The notes under the pieces: generated by a model
What the model was told of the DNA's origin: nothing
Databases searched by the model: none
What the model saw: the letters and a program-made list of their open reading frames with translations, nothing else
Translations under genes and position numbers: made by a program
Assembly: GCA_013368325.1 (NCBI GenBank)
Contig: JAACJK010000127.1
Location: forward strand, 1-64,000
DNA: 64,000 bases
Origin: Ephemerocybe angulata
Taxonomy: Eukaryota > Basidiomycota > Agaricomycetes > Agaricales > Psathyrellaceae
Direction: 5' to 3'
Shown here: positions 23,541 through 35,359 of the stretch, piece after piece
Layout of the letters: each line of letters opens with the position of its first letter
Position numbering within the stretch: position 1 is the first letter of the stretch

Positions 23541-26500
23541 GGTGAAGGCCAAGGTCGTGCGTCCTCCCTTCCACCCAAACCTTGGTATTTCCTGTGCTGC
23601 TCGGCCTCTACCTCTCCTGTCAGGCCTTGTGGTTCCGCTGCCCTGTAGGGACTACACTACACACACACACACACCAGCGCTGCGCTCGGTGCGATGGTTA
23701 GATGTGAACAAGACTAACCTTCCTTTCTTTCGTCGATCGAGGGATGCGGCGATCGACCATCTGGACATGGACTCGGCGATTCTCGCCATCGAACGACGCA
23801 CGCTAGCGTCTAGCTTGGGCTTAGTAGGGAGGCGACAGGCGACGGGGCAGGGGGTGACGCTGGGGCACCGCGAATGAGAAGGCGACGACCGATGTATAGG
23901 CGAATTGGCGCATGCGTTCTGAGCGCCCGCTCGTTGTGGTGTTGGGGAGATGTGCCAAGGGTGCTGCGAATCGGGATCCGTGTGGTGGGATTTGACTGGG
24001 ATCGAGGGGCGTTGGGATCGGGGTTGGGGATAACGCTTGAGGTGGGTAGAGGAGCGGTTTTACTATAGGGAAGGGACGAGGAGGGGCTTGGAGATGGGGC
24101 CCCGAGCGGGGTTGTTGTAGGGCGTTGAAAAACGTGTTGTGTGCTGGGGAATGAAGATGGGGAGAGAAGGGGCATATGGAAATGGATACGTTGAGGTATT
24201 GTTCTCTGGTTATGACGGTGAGTTTCTATTCGTCGCTTTCGGGCCCATTCGTTCTTGTCGTTCTCTGTAGGATTCGCCCATTTCGTGTGGGGATCTTCGT
24301 TGTGCGGAACATTGGGTGCTGAGCTTGTGCGCTGCTCAGATAGGCGCGCATCGCGAAGACTGTTTGGAACTTCATTTCGCTTCCTCCTTTCGTTCCCTGG
24401 GGGACACGGATACGGCTCTGGTATTTCGATCGGTGGGAGCTTCTGCGACCCCCTGTTGAACTGGACTGTCGTTCGATTGAATGAATGAATGATGTGAATC
24501 CCAAGTTGCGTCTCCTCGCACATCCATCCTCGTATGTCATCCCTGGATGTACATCTTCTCCCCTTGTCTATCCTTGTAATCGCGCAGTTTCGCATCTGAT
24601 TCTCCTGTAGTCATCACCCATCCTGCTCTGGATCGCCCACCGCGCGTCTTCTCGGTGTAGTAACCCCATCTTCTTCCGCGGTTCTAAATTCTAATGTTCT
24701 ACATGTTCTTTAGTGGAGAGTTCAATCCGAGTTTGGGCTCGTATCCTTCTCCTGAGTCTGGCCCTGTGATCATGACCCGGCCCTTGGGTGTATGCGTCAG
24801 CGACGCATACAGCGTCGGCGATGCACGATTGTGTCATCTCTGGTCGGGCATCTAGTCTGGATCAGTGCCTGGAGATTGGGTTGTGCGAGTGTATTGGTCG
24901 TGAATCGCATGTGTTAATAGACTGAATACATTGTTTGGTTCCCCTTTGAGTCCTTAGAATATCGTCTGGGCATGTTGTAGGGAACGCGATCGGTCTAAGC
25001 ACCGAACACGTCACCATGATTGCGTTTGGGCGCTTAGCCCCTATGCGCGTTCCCTCGGCGTTCCATCGGCCTTACCCGACTCTCTATATAGCGGATCTAT
25101 TTCGTTTTGATACGTTAGTTGTAACTCACCTTCCCTCGTTCCGAATTCCCCTCTATGCACACATCTCAATCGATTTTATTCGTGTCCCTACCTACCGCGA
25201 GCTACGCGAGTGTATTGAGAAGGGAGGCCCGAGCCCCTTCGCACCTAGACGCACTCCTGCGCCTTTGAAGCGTACTTATAATCCTGGCTCAGGAGTCAGC
25301 ACCTTCGATTTCAAATCTTGAGCCCATGGAAGCTTAATTGCCAATTGACCTTTTTCCATAGAAGCTAGAGAAACCGTCTGATTACGTTGCTGGGCCCAGA
25401 TTTCCAATAGAATCTTAGAGTAACGAAATGTAAGTCCTTTCTTTGGATACTTAGCAAGAAACATATTGCTTGCCGTTATGGATTTGAGTAGCAAAGATAG
25501 CGCTCGAATTCTCGGTGTCGTCTGCGTGCTGTCTGGGTGTCGCTGAGCCGTCGACACGCCAACGAAAGAGGAAGCTCAAAAGTTAATTTGTATTCATCTT
25601 TTTTTCTGCAGCGGGCGAGGAACGACCAAAGTGGAGGCGGACCCGGCGGCAACGGGGACGTATCACCCCAACGTCACCCTTCTCCCGTCATTTGTTCCCG
25701 CAATTAGGAGCCGAATTGGGTACAAGTATTAGTAGGAAAGCTAGTCAAACGCGAGTTTTGGGGACTTCCTAGAGCTCCTGTATCAACGCAACATCCCCTG
25801 GCCAAGACTTGCCTCTGGCGATGCATGGTATCCTAGTAGGGATTGTCAACGCGAAGTCCAAACTCTAAAGTAATGAGCTTGAATGAGTGGGAACATTCGC
25901 CTGTATCGCCACGGCATGCGGGGCACCAATAAGTAGGCTGTCAGCCGTTGTGTACTCTTTCAAGATTTAGCACTATGTGCGGCCAATTCATTAGTTGCCG
26001 CCTTTATATATGGGTCGACCAAGGTCTGGCTGTCGCTCGCCGGCGTGCTTTCATTCCCCCACTACATCAGCGTAAAACCCACCCCACGACCTACCATTTC
26101 CGTGGATGATATAGCTTAACTAGGAAGATCATCGAAAGCGGCAGGTCGAGTCGGAGTTGGAACCTTTTTAAAAACTGGATCGACCTACCGGTGAGTGGGA
26201 CATTCTGTGGTAAGCAAGATCTTCTCTATGACATTGTGGCAACGCAAGGTATTCTTCATGAGGATGGTAACCCCGGCAGAAGAACGCACTGTATGGGTAT
26301 CATTTGTAGCACTCAGAAAGCATCATGTAGAAACAAATCGCATATCATTTCGAGCTATTATACGACAGTGGACTCATAGCATAGTTCTACGACGCTCCCG
26401 AGCGGCGAGAGGGATAGAATACGCAACTCACCACTGCCCAGATATCAGAGCAGCCTTCGTTCTGGGAGTCAGAGTCAGTTATAGACATGCTCTAAGAAGG

Positions 26501-27609
26501 AAAGAAGACTCGCCTAATCGAAACTACCGCCTGCAGGCCCGGCTGGGCTACGCCCTGTTACAGGTCGTTGGTTAGACTCTCAACTACAGGCCACGTTGAT
26601 GAGCACGTACCAGGTCAGATCCGTGCCCGCCCTTTGCCAAAATGGCTGTTTACTGACATCCAAGCTCGCTTTTGCGTCAAATTGGCCTAACCGCCGTGCC
26701 CGCCGTTGGTGGTTCGTCGCCCATGAGCAGCAGCTTCTCGACATCGTAGAGGTATGGAGGTCGACAGGAGATAAATGGGAGAGAATAGGCGATGGGTGAG
26801 AGGGGGGAAGGGAGGGAGGGAGGATGGAGGGAGGGAAGATGGGGGGAGGGAAGAAAGGGATTTTCGGAACGACGCGTCGCGTCTCGAGCTATTAGTATCC
26901 CGCGCCGCGCGCACGGGCCACGCACGTGCGTATTCGATCTCCGCCAGACTCCGCCGCGCGCGCGTTCGGGGTGTTGGGCGCTTAGCCCCAGACTCCTAGA
27001 GGTTGTAGCGCGGCAACAGCAGAAAGAGAAGCATACGAATATACACATCTTATACCTAGCATTAATCTTTACTCAGAACTATGGTTGCACTGGGAGTCCG
27101 AGACAGATAACTACGGCGGCTGGGAACAATGATTGTCATCCCAGCAGCCCGGCACACCCAAAAAGGCGAGTCTGGGATGAGCGATAAGGGGTCGCATGAG
27201 CTCAGATAGGTGCCTGAGTGATTTCTGAAAATTTAACGAGCAATATATAGTATTACCATATTGGAAACAATAGACCTTGTCTTGCCATTGTGCCCATGAG
27301 AATTCCCTCGAGTTACCATCCTGGAACTCAGAATATCTACATCTTGCCACATTGGCATCTTTAGGACCATACCCTACCGAGATGGTAAGCTTAAGGTATT
27401 TAGTTTCCAGTGTGACAACTACTGGGTCATCCTATATACACGTTGACTAACGATTTCCCTTATGTGAACCGTAAGATCATGCCTTTCCGTGTAAGATGGG
27501 GAAGCCCGTGAGGCGGGGTTTTTGCTGATGTACTAGCGATCGCTCTGCGCTGGGCCAATCCTTGACTCCTCTCGAAACGGCCTCAGACGTGGCCGTGAAT
27601 CGGATAGAT
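23541..27609. other. Intergenic, no gene recognised
   Basis: Contains a (CA)n run at about 23651-23674 and a purine-rich low-complexity stretch at about 26795-26860 (ggga-type repeats). A 261-residue minus-strand open frame (23810-24595) is Pro/Ser/Arg-rich, lacks splice or motif support, and is not annotated as a gene. Confidence 0.45.
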
Positions 27610-29206
27610 ATGTCCAGTGTCAGTGACATCGCTGCCTTGGATGCAAAGCAACAGAACTATGCGCTACTTGGGTTCTGGTTAGGAGTGAGTCCGTGCACCC
27701 GGCTGCCTGAAAGTTCTACATAGTGACGATGCATATTCTCGCACTCTTCGGTGACCTAGGGAGTCGTATATGGTGCGTCTTTCGTTCCTTCGCCCGCTGT
27801 TCCACTCGTGACCGATGTGTGCTTTGAATAGGGGCCTACTGTATACTGTATGGGCTTTCCGTGAAGATCACGCTGGAGACGCAAAGGGTGCATTCTACGC
27901 CTTCAGCTAGGGTGCGTCTCAGATTGCGTCCATACATTTGGCCCATGCTGAACACGGACAATCCTTTCGTTCGACAGGTCTTCCCGATCGCGACACTACT
28001 CATCTTTATTCTGACAACTATCTACATGGGTAAGCGTATCCTATGACTTAGACACCAGCGTATCTGAGATGAATCTCCACATAGGACTCAACGCGTCTCG
28101 GATTTTCTACGCCTTTAGCCCGCAGTGGATTGAAGACTCGGGTGGCCAGCTTCCTATATATCACCTTCGCGACTACACTTCGACCAAGAGCTTCATGACG
28201 ATGCTGCTCATGGGCATAATTATCTGGTTAGGCGATGCTTTAGCTGTGAGTGCCATCCTTCGTATGTTATCTGGTTGACGCTCGGCTCATGCCATGATCT
28301 ATGTTCAGATATACAGATGCTTCGTTATCTGGGATACGAACTGGTTGGTCGTACTCCTCCCCATCGCACTTTTGGTCCTTAGTATCGGTACGCCTAGCTC
28401 AATTCTTCCTTCATAACCTTCGTCTCTAACACCAATTTGGCTCAGTTAACAGCACCGTCATTAGCGTGGCGTACAAGCACCCGGGTGCTTTACCGTCTCA
28501 AGACGTACAGGCGCTGATCGGCATCGTCTTCCCCGTCAATATCGCTCAGAGCTGTCTTACAACAGGCCTCATCGTGTTCCGGATCTGGCGCCAGTATCGC
28601 GTCTCCCGTGCTGCCGGCCTACACGTGCACGGAAGAGGTATCGGCCTGTTCACCATTATGAGGATTATCGTGGAGAGCGCCATGATCTTTACCGTTCAGC
28701 AGATCATCTTGTGCGTATTGTGCTACTTGGGTAGTCCGACGCAGTACGTCTTCAACGAAATTCTCATACCCAGCATAGGTGCGTGACTCCCAACGACTCC
28801 CGACTCCGAGATTTGAGCGCTGATGAACGATCCTGGTCCTTTCACCGATACAGGCTGTATCTTCGCGCTAATGTCAATCCGGGTGTACGGAGTGAAACAG
28901 GAGTTAACGACTGAGGTCCAGCTGTCGCACATCTACAGTGGTCTCTCGGTTCGCCCTGACAACCTTACGGAGAAAGGACATCCGATTTCTCAGGATGGAG
29001 GGAGGACCCATAGGAGGGCTGCGAGTGAAGGGCTCGTATTCTCCCGCTCGGGAGGTTCGCCAACCGATCATACGTGGTACCCGACTGAGTCGATGGGTGG
29101 AGAGAAAGGCCAGAACGTTGATGTCGAGAATGGAGCCGCGCAGTCTGACGAGCTCGTTCAAGATTCGCGTGGAGCAGCGAAAGATTCCTCGAAGATCCTG
29201 ATGTAA
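27610..29206 (+). CDS. Multi-pass (about 7-TM) membrane protein, mushroom-type
   Basis: Integral membrane protein of a lineage-expanded fungal type; function unknown, location presumably plasma membrane. Start ATG 27610. Spliced exons join in phase: after FWLG a tiny exon (GVVYG), then AYCILYGLSVKITLE, VFPIATLLIFILTTIYMG, LNASRIFYAFSPQW... to GIIIWLGDALA, IYRCFVIWDTNWLVVLLPIALLVLSI, a long exon covering VNSTVISVAYKHPG to NEILIPSIG, and CIFALMSIRVYG with a hydrophilic tail to TAA at 29204-29206. Hydrophobic spans alternate with short loops. A 66-bp segment (GTGCGT...CGACAG, about 27913-27978) is in frame and may be an intron or retained. The tail is polar and Ser/Gly-rich, probably cytoplasmic. 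All junctions are clean, so the gene looks intact. It ends about 140 bp before the stop of the DUF6533-like gene on the other strand. Confidence 0.82.
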
Positions 29207-29583
29207 TCTCCCCAGTCTGCCACTAAGTCTACGACAGTGCTGCTTAGCCGGCGTGTGGTGTTTACGCTATCATTGCCATATACATTAATATCATCATTAA
29301 TTACAACTTCCCCAGGGGTTTAGCCAGAATGACCTCGAACCTGCTAGCACAAGATGTTAGCACTCTTCCCGATGGGTTGCATCTGAATGTGACGAAGGCT
29401 ATTAATGACTGTCTCTTCGTCCTGCGCGCCGGAACGCGGCATGCGAGAGAGCCGTCTGCGAGCACTGGAGTCATCGAACATGGCTGTAGTGACCATGTCG
29501 GTTTCTGTGTATCGGCGAGCTTTCAGGCCGAGGAGTAGGCGGTCGGCGAATATTGGAATAAGGAAGCGCCGGATTCTGGTAAG

Positions 29584-29594
29584 ATAATCAGCCT
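29584..29594. repeat. LINE target-site duplication, left
   Basis: 'ataatcagcct', repeated at 43014-43024 directly after the A-rich/(AAT)n tail. The first few bases may belong to the tail, so the true duplication is 7-11 bp. Confidence 0.8.
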
Positions 29595-30224
29595 AACGAG
29601 GAAGTACTCACAGCCCTTGGGGAAATCGCAAACGGGAAAGCATCTGGACTAGATGGTATCCCAGTTGAAGTGTGGAAACTCTTGAATGACAGGCACAAAT
29701 CCGCCCAAAAGGTCGCCGCCAAAAACGGCTCACCAAACACGGAACCTGACATCGCGAAAATACTGACCACAGTCCTCAACGACATAGAAGTAAATGGCAT
29801 ATGCCAAGGGACGGAATTCGCCGAAGGGTGGATGTGCCCGCTCTATAAGAAGGGCGACAGGGCCGAAATCAGCAACTATCGACCAATAACGGTACTCAAC
29901 ACTGACTACAAAATCCTAACGCGAGTCCTCACCGACCGACTATCAAAGGTCGCCCCCAAACTCATCCACCCCGACCAAGCCGGGTTCATCAAAGGACGCT
30001 CCATCTTTGACCAAGTCGACCAAATCCGTCTAGTACTGGAGACGAGCGAAGACCGCACTGGGGCGATAGTGTGCCTAGATCAAGAGAAAGCCTACGATAA
30101 AATAGAGCACGACTGGCTCTGGGCTACCCTTCGCAAATTCAATATACCAGAACGCTACATCACCATAATCAAACACCTGTACACTGATGCAAAAACGTCA
30201 GTAATCCTAAACGGCGTGATAGGA

Positions 30225-30244
30225 GAGAAGTTCTTGAGAAGTTC
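30225..30244. repeat. 9-bp duplication around TT (scar 1)
   Basis: 'gagaagttc' 30225-30233, TT, 'gagaagttc' 30236-30244. Taking away 11 bp restores the RT frame into the RGVRQGDPL motif. Confidence 0.9.
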
Positions 30245-30694
30245 AGTATTATCCGTGGCGTCCGGCAGGGCGATCCCCTGTCCTGCCTCCTATTCAACTT
30301 AGCAATAGAATCTCTAGCCGCCATGCTATGCTCGTCAAGACTGAAAGGCCTGAAATACGAAGGCGTCAATGACAGAATTCTATCCTCACTATTCGCGGAC
30401 GACACGGCCGTCTTCCTGAACGGAAGCGACGACTTTGACTCCCTAGTCAAAATACTGGATGAATGGTGCCGAGCTTCGGGCGCCAAGTTCAACATCCCCA
30501 AAACACTCGTCCTACCTCTGGGGGACGAAACCTACAGAGACACAGTGAGGAGAACACACAGACTGGGCCCCGCGCAAACCCGCATACCCAACAACATCCA
30601 TATTGTCGCTGAGGGCGAACCCGTCCGCATCCTGGGCGCCTGGTTCGGCTATAACATCAGTGAGCAAGGCATCTGGCGCCCTATCGTAGACAAG

Positions 30695-30714
30695 GTGAAA
30701 ATGTTGTGAAAATG
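30695..30714. repeat. 9-bp duplication around TT (scar 2)
   Basis: 'gtgaaaatg' 30695-30703, TT, 'gtgaaaatg' 30706-30714. It introduces the stop TGA at 30707-30709; without 11 bp the frame runs on into MTLARWTRDHP. Confidence 0.9.
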
Positions 30715-31975
30715 ACCCTGGCGCGTTGGACAAGAGACCACCCAACCATACGCGGACTCACCATTGGACACAACTCCACGATCGGAGGATACACGCAATA
30801 CCTGATGCGCGTCCAAGGTATGCCCAAGGAAACTGTCACTGAGCTGAAGTCAATCTCAGACGACTTTATATGGGCAAAGGAGGGAGAGAAAAAGGCGAAC
30901 ACGATCGCGGTGTTCACGCTCCAAGACCACCGTGACAAAGGTGGCCTGAAACTGCTCGACCTGGAAGCAAGAAATGAATCAATTGACGCCGTAAAAATCG
31001 AGGTATACAACCGTGAGCCCGATAAGCGCCCGCCCTGGTGCAGTCTCGCCGACCGACAACTCGCAAAGGCGGCTGTCAAGTCCTTCAAAAACATCGGAGA
31101 GGAGTTCCTGCTAAACCCATTCCAACAGAAGTGGAGGGTAAACCTGTCCTCGAAGGACCTACCGGAAGGACTGCGACGCATGATGAATACCGCGTACAAA
31201 TACAAAACCAAAATAGCCACTACAAGACTCACGCAACACCTCAAACGCAGGATGCCCATCTGGTATCATGTCGGCCTCAAAGACAAACTAGTCTCAAACC
31301 AGGGCGACATGTGGGGCAAATGTCAGCGCGAATCCCACCATATCAAATACGTCGGAGAGATGTTGGACCACGCGAACAAGCTGGGGGGCTATGGGTGCAA
31401 CCGAAGGATAAACTGCAAATGCGCCGCGTGCACGCGAGACCACGCCGACGGATGTACTCACCCCACGAAGTGCCGATCCAACGCTATCCGCAAACTGGAC
31501 AACCTGAGGCCCGAATGGGACCCAAGGGTATGGACCGAAGAGGAGACTAGGGCGGAACCAGCCATAGATGAAGGCTACTCCCTCGTGGAGCCCGCCTGTG
31601 AACCCCCCACCCACCCCAGCAAACTCGTGAGGATATTCACAAACTCTGAATCTGCATTCGTGAGCCCCACCCATCACGGTGCTCCCGACCCAGCCATAGA
31701 AACAGCAGACCCCGGGACCGTGCGCGTATACACAGACGGATCGTGCATCAACAACGGCTCGGCCGACGCGAGAGCCGGGAGTGGGATCTGGTACGGGCAT
31801 GAGGATGAGCGTAACACCGCAATCCGATTGGGACCACCCATGCCGCTAACAAACAATACAGGCGAACTAGTCGCCATACTATCTGCCATACAGAAACATA
31901 CACGCACTAACCACCTGTACATTGCGAGCGACTCGCAATACACCATAGACGCGATGACCCACCATGCAGACAAAT

Positions 31976-32224
31976 TCTTGATTTTAGCGAAGCCATGTGG
32001 CTTCACTATCAGGTGGTCGTCCATCTGACCTCGCCGTAGAGGTGGGGCGACATCCACCGCATTCACCGTATGGTCTGCGGTCGATTATTTTCTCGGACTT
32101 CGTAGTATACTCAGGCAGTAGTATTACTCATAGGGTACACGTATATCTACTTGGATTGTATTTAAGCTAGAGTATGTACTGTGAATTCTATATAGTTTTC
32201 ACCCCCTCACATCGAGCTGCAACA
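31976..32224 (+). repeat. Copia 5' LTR
   Basis: 249 bp bounded on the left by the 'caaat' duplication and on the right by the point where identity with the 3' LTR remnant stops. The leader 'agttattagcccc...' follows. Confidence 0.75.
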
Positions 32225-32313
32225 AGTTATTAGCCCCGCGCTGTAACGAGAACTATACCTCTGTCAACGAAACTCTAGCTTTTTTCTCTAAACTCTATCT
32301 CTATTTTCTTACG

Positions 32314-33078
32314 ATGTCGGCCGACGTCCCGAGCGCATCTGGGCGCTATAATTTCGAACCACTCAACGCCACGAACTGGAACCCGTATCGTAGGCGACTG
32401 CAAGCGGTGTTTCGGGAGCTGGAACTCTCGAAGTATCTCACCGCGGAAGGAGGCGTAGCTCCTGTCGTTGGAACGACGACTGTCAACGGTGCATCTGTCA
32501 CCGTCACCGCTGCTGATCTCAAAACCTGGGAAGCAGGCGAAGCGAAGGCACGTACACGCCTCGAACTCTCGATCTCGGACTCCGAGATGGCGCACATCAA
32601 CGGGTGCAACACAACTTACGAAATCTGGACTTGCCTCTGCGAGTTGAAGGACAACAAGGGTCGTCTCGGTACCCTGGCCAAGCGCCGCACCTTGTACAGG
32701 GCGGCCGTTCCCGAAGGCGCAGACCTCGGAGAACACATTGCCAACATGCGTGGCATTAACGCTGAATTAGCGCTCGACGATCACTCACTCAGCGACGAGG
32801 ACTTCGTCATGGTCCTAATCGCCTCCCTCCCTACATCTTGGGATACCTTCACCGCCGCCTACTTCGGATCCCAGGCATCAGGTGCCATTCTCAAATCAGC
32901 TGAATTCATTCCGATTTTATTGGAGGAGGATAAGCGCCGACGCGCGGCGCGAGACGCCACTGGCACCGGATCTGAGAACTCGCTCCAGGCGAGGTTCCGA
33001 TCAAACGGTGGCGGCGTCAGGAATGGCGGACACAGGGCTGGAGGCTCTGGAGGCGGTGGATATGGTGGAAATGGAGGG
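32314..33078 (+). pseudogene. Copia gag, N-terminal part
   Basis: ATG at 32314 (MSADVPSASGRYNFEPL). UBN2-type copia gag: NWNPYRRRLQAVFRELEL near the start, EIWTCLCELKDNKGRLG, HIANMRGINAELAL, VLIASLPTSWDTF, then a Gly-rich tail. The frame is interrupted after 255 codons by the gypsy element. After removing gypsy and one copy of 'gaggg' it continues without a frame change into the zinc knuckle at 39890. Confidence 0.88.
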
Positions 33079-33628
33079 TGTCGTGAACACCGGTCAGCCT
33101 ACCTATTTTCTCTTCTTTTCCTTTCATTTCTTCCTTTACTATTCATTCGTGCGCATTCCTGCACACTCTTGCACACCTTTGCACACCCTTGCACACCTTC
33201 ACACTGCCTTCACTCTTCTGAGCCTTCCCCTCACTTCATGCACAGCACGTTCATGCTTCTTATTCTCGTGCACAGCACGTTCACACCTTGTTCACACCTT
33301 TGTTCTCAGGCGCACTGCCCGCGCGCTGCCTTTTAGTCATATCGACTCATATGGACTCTATTGTTCTTTGGATCATTCTATTGTTCTATTTTCGTTCGAG
33401 ATCATCTGGACACATATATACTCGTAGCTACTCGTTCATTATTCCCCACTTGATCTCTTTGACTATACAGGTACATAGTCGCTTCGCTCCTATTCCCTGT
33501 ATTCTATTTACCTTTGACTATACAGCTCTTGTATCTGCATCGCTGCTCGTCGCTCGTCCGACCTCTGCTCCTCTGCTCTCTGCTCTCTGCTCGTCGCTCG
33601 TCCGACATCAGCCGGCGTCTTCGCCACA
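33079..33628 (+). repeat. Gypsy 5' LTR
   Basis: 550 bp, 'tgtcgtgaac' to 'cttcgccaca'. Differs from the 3' LTR by one A/G (near 33210) and one T/G (near 33376). Contains short internal repeats ('tgcacac', 'gactatacag'). Confidence 0.97.
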
Positions 33629-34076
33629 TTAGATCAAGTCCTCCCAACTGCGCCGACGTCCATCGTCCTCGCAGCCCCTGCTAGCCGGCACCATCGCGCC
33701 CACCCGTTCCCCCTCACCTGCAACCTCTGACGGCTCTGAACCGGACAGCTGCGCACCGTACCTTCACGGCCTACAGATCGACTCTGCCTACCTCCGATCC
33801 ACCACCGATCCAGTCTTCTCCTCAGTCTACTGGTACATCGACCGGAACGGCGCAACTGTCTACACCGACTGCTCAGAACAACCCTGCCCCCACGCTAAGG
33901 AAACCCAGGATTCTATCCCAGGCTTCTACCTCTCTGGTCTTCGTGGAGAACTAGTCCTACCACTAGTCCCACAGTACCTGCACCCTACCAGCCCGCCTAG
34001 TCGTGTCCCACCCCCATCGTCACCACCGCCGCCGTACTCCCCAAAGCTCCCTGACTACCCAAGTCCACCTCCTGCC

Positions 34077-35359
34077 ATGTCAGACAATCGCATCGAAGCC
34101 CTCTTCGAGAGGCTCATAGAAGCCCAGACAAAGACCAACGACCAGTTGACCGCGCTGGCCGCAGCTCAAAACCAAGCCCGATCTGCACCTGCACCTGTTC
34201 CAGCCACCAACACCACCCAGGTTGGGGCTGTCAATGTGTCCACCGGCTCCAGTATGGCTCGCCCGGAGCCTTTCAAGGGAGGTTCCGCCGACGCCCGGCG
34301 ATTCCTCCAGTACTACACCATGTGGGCCCGATCGAAGGAAGCTCCCCTCAACAAGCTCAACACTACCACCGGCTTCCACGAGATCGCTCCCGAGCAGTGG
34401 ATCATCCATGCCCTCTCGCTCTTGCAGGGGGAAGCCGCGATATGGGCCGTCCGCTACCTCCAAGACATCGAGGCCCATGCCACCACCCAAGCTGCCGCTG
34501 CAGCCGCTACCGCAGCCAACCAGACCGCTGTCCCCATCACCCCTTTCCCCTTCAGCGGATCGTGGGACGAGTTCGTCAAGGCCTTCAAGGCCCGCTTCAT
34601 GGCCTCGGACGACAACGCCGAAGCCCAGAGGGAGCTCGAGTCCATCACTCAAGGCAACAAGACGGTTGCGCAGTACGCAGCGCGCTTCCAGGAGGTCTCC
34701 GGACGCACGGACTACTCCGAGTCGGACCTTGGCCTTGCCTTGGCCATCGCTTCAAGCAGGGCCTCTCCAAGGACGCCCGTGCCTGGCTGACCATGGCCTC
34801 CTTCGCTAAAGCACCCGCCACCTTCGAGGAGCTTGTCCAGCTCGCTGTCAAGGTTGACTTCCACATGCGCGACAGCATGGCGGAAGGCCCTCGTACCAAG
34901 GGTTCCACTGCCTACTCCCCTCCCACTGCTGCTCGCGACCCCTACGCCATGGATGTCGACGCTAGTCGAAGCTCGACGGCTCGCACTCGCGAAGACTTCA
35001 CCAAGCTCATGCGAGGTCGCTGCTATGGGTGCGGCTCCAAGGCCCACCTGAAGTCAGCAGGAGGACATGAGGCCACCAAGTGTGGATACTGCGCCCGCAT
35101 TGGGCACATCGAGGCCGTCTGCCAGGACAAGTACCTAGGCAACGAGAAAGGCCGAGGAGCCCGACGCTCCCAGAAGGCAGCTGCCACGACCAGCGACACC
35201 CCCTTCACCCTCTTCCCAGGCGAGACCTCTGCCCCCAACGTCTCGTCCCCTGCCCCTTCGACGGCGCCCGAGGACCCTAGGTTCACACGCCTAGAGGCTG
35301 CCCTCGCTGAGCAGAACCGCCTCTTTGGGCTCCTCGCCAACGACAAGCCGGGTTTTTGA
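34077..35359 (+). pseudogene. Gypsy gag, frameshifted once
   Basis: Gag polyprotein. ATG 34077 (MSDNRIEALFERLIEAQTK); the frame is also open upstream to the LTR edge without another ATG. Frame 1 runs to 34790 with FKGGSADARRFLQYY and WIIHALSLLQGEAAIWAV. Near 34745 the coding sense moves to another frame (RFKQGLSKDARAWLTMAS), so one base has been gained or lost there. Frame 2 continues through a retroviral-type zinc knuckle (CYGCGSKAH, CGYCARIGHIEAVC) to a TGA at 35357-35359. The gag stop sits inside the slippery site that opens pol. Confidence 0.88.
35350..35356 (+). promoter_or_regulatory. -1 programmed frameshift heptamer GGGTTTT
   Basis: In gag phase the codons are CCG GGT TTT TGA, matching the X XXY YYZ form with G, T and T. 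Slipping back one base gives GGG TTT TTG AAG, which is exactly the pol frame. The gag stop follows immediately. Confidence 0.72.

Larger units (their letters stand above)
29595..31975 (+). pseudogene. LINE reverse transcriptase and first part of RNase H
   Basis: Reverse transcriptase of the LINE. Frame 1 (to about 30235) has NGKASGLDGIPVEVWK, FAEGWMCPLYKKGD, SNYRPITVLNTDYK and HPDQAGFIKGRSI. After a frame change, frame 2 has RGVRQGDPLSCLLFN and the catalytic FADDTAVFL. A second change at 30695-30714 leads into the thumb/linker and a Cys/His motif (CNRRINCKCAACTRDH). RNase H follows, with YTDGSC, NNTGELVAIL and ASDSQYTID supplying three of the four acidic catalytic residues. It stops after HHADK at 31975, where copia begins. 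Both frame changes are exact 9-bp duplications separated by TT. Confidence 0.9.

Noticed and set aside
23810..24595. 261-residue minus-strand open frame
   Set aside because: Low-complexity Pro/Ser/Arg-rich sequence without splice, promoter or family evidence.
30695..30714. The two 11-bp insertions as sequencing errors
   Set aside because: Both are perfect 9-bp duplications with the same TT spacer; random errors do not produce that.
33288..33632. Open frames inside the gypsy LTRs (also 39315-39882)
   Set aside because: They duplicate exactly in both LTRs, lack motifs and end at LTR edges.
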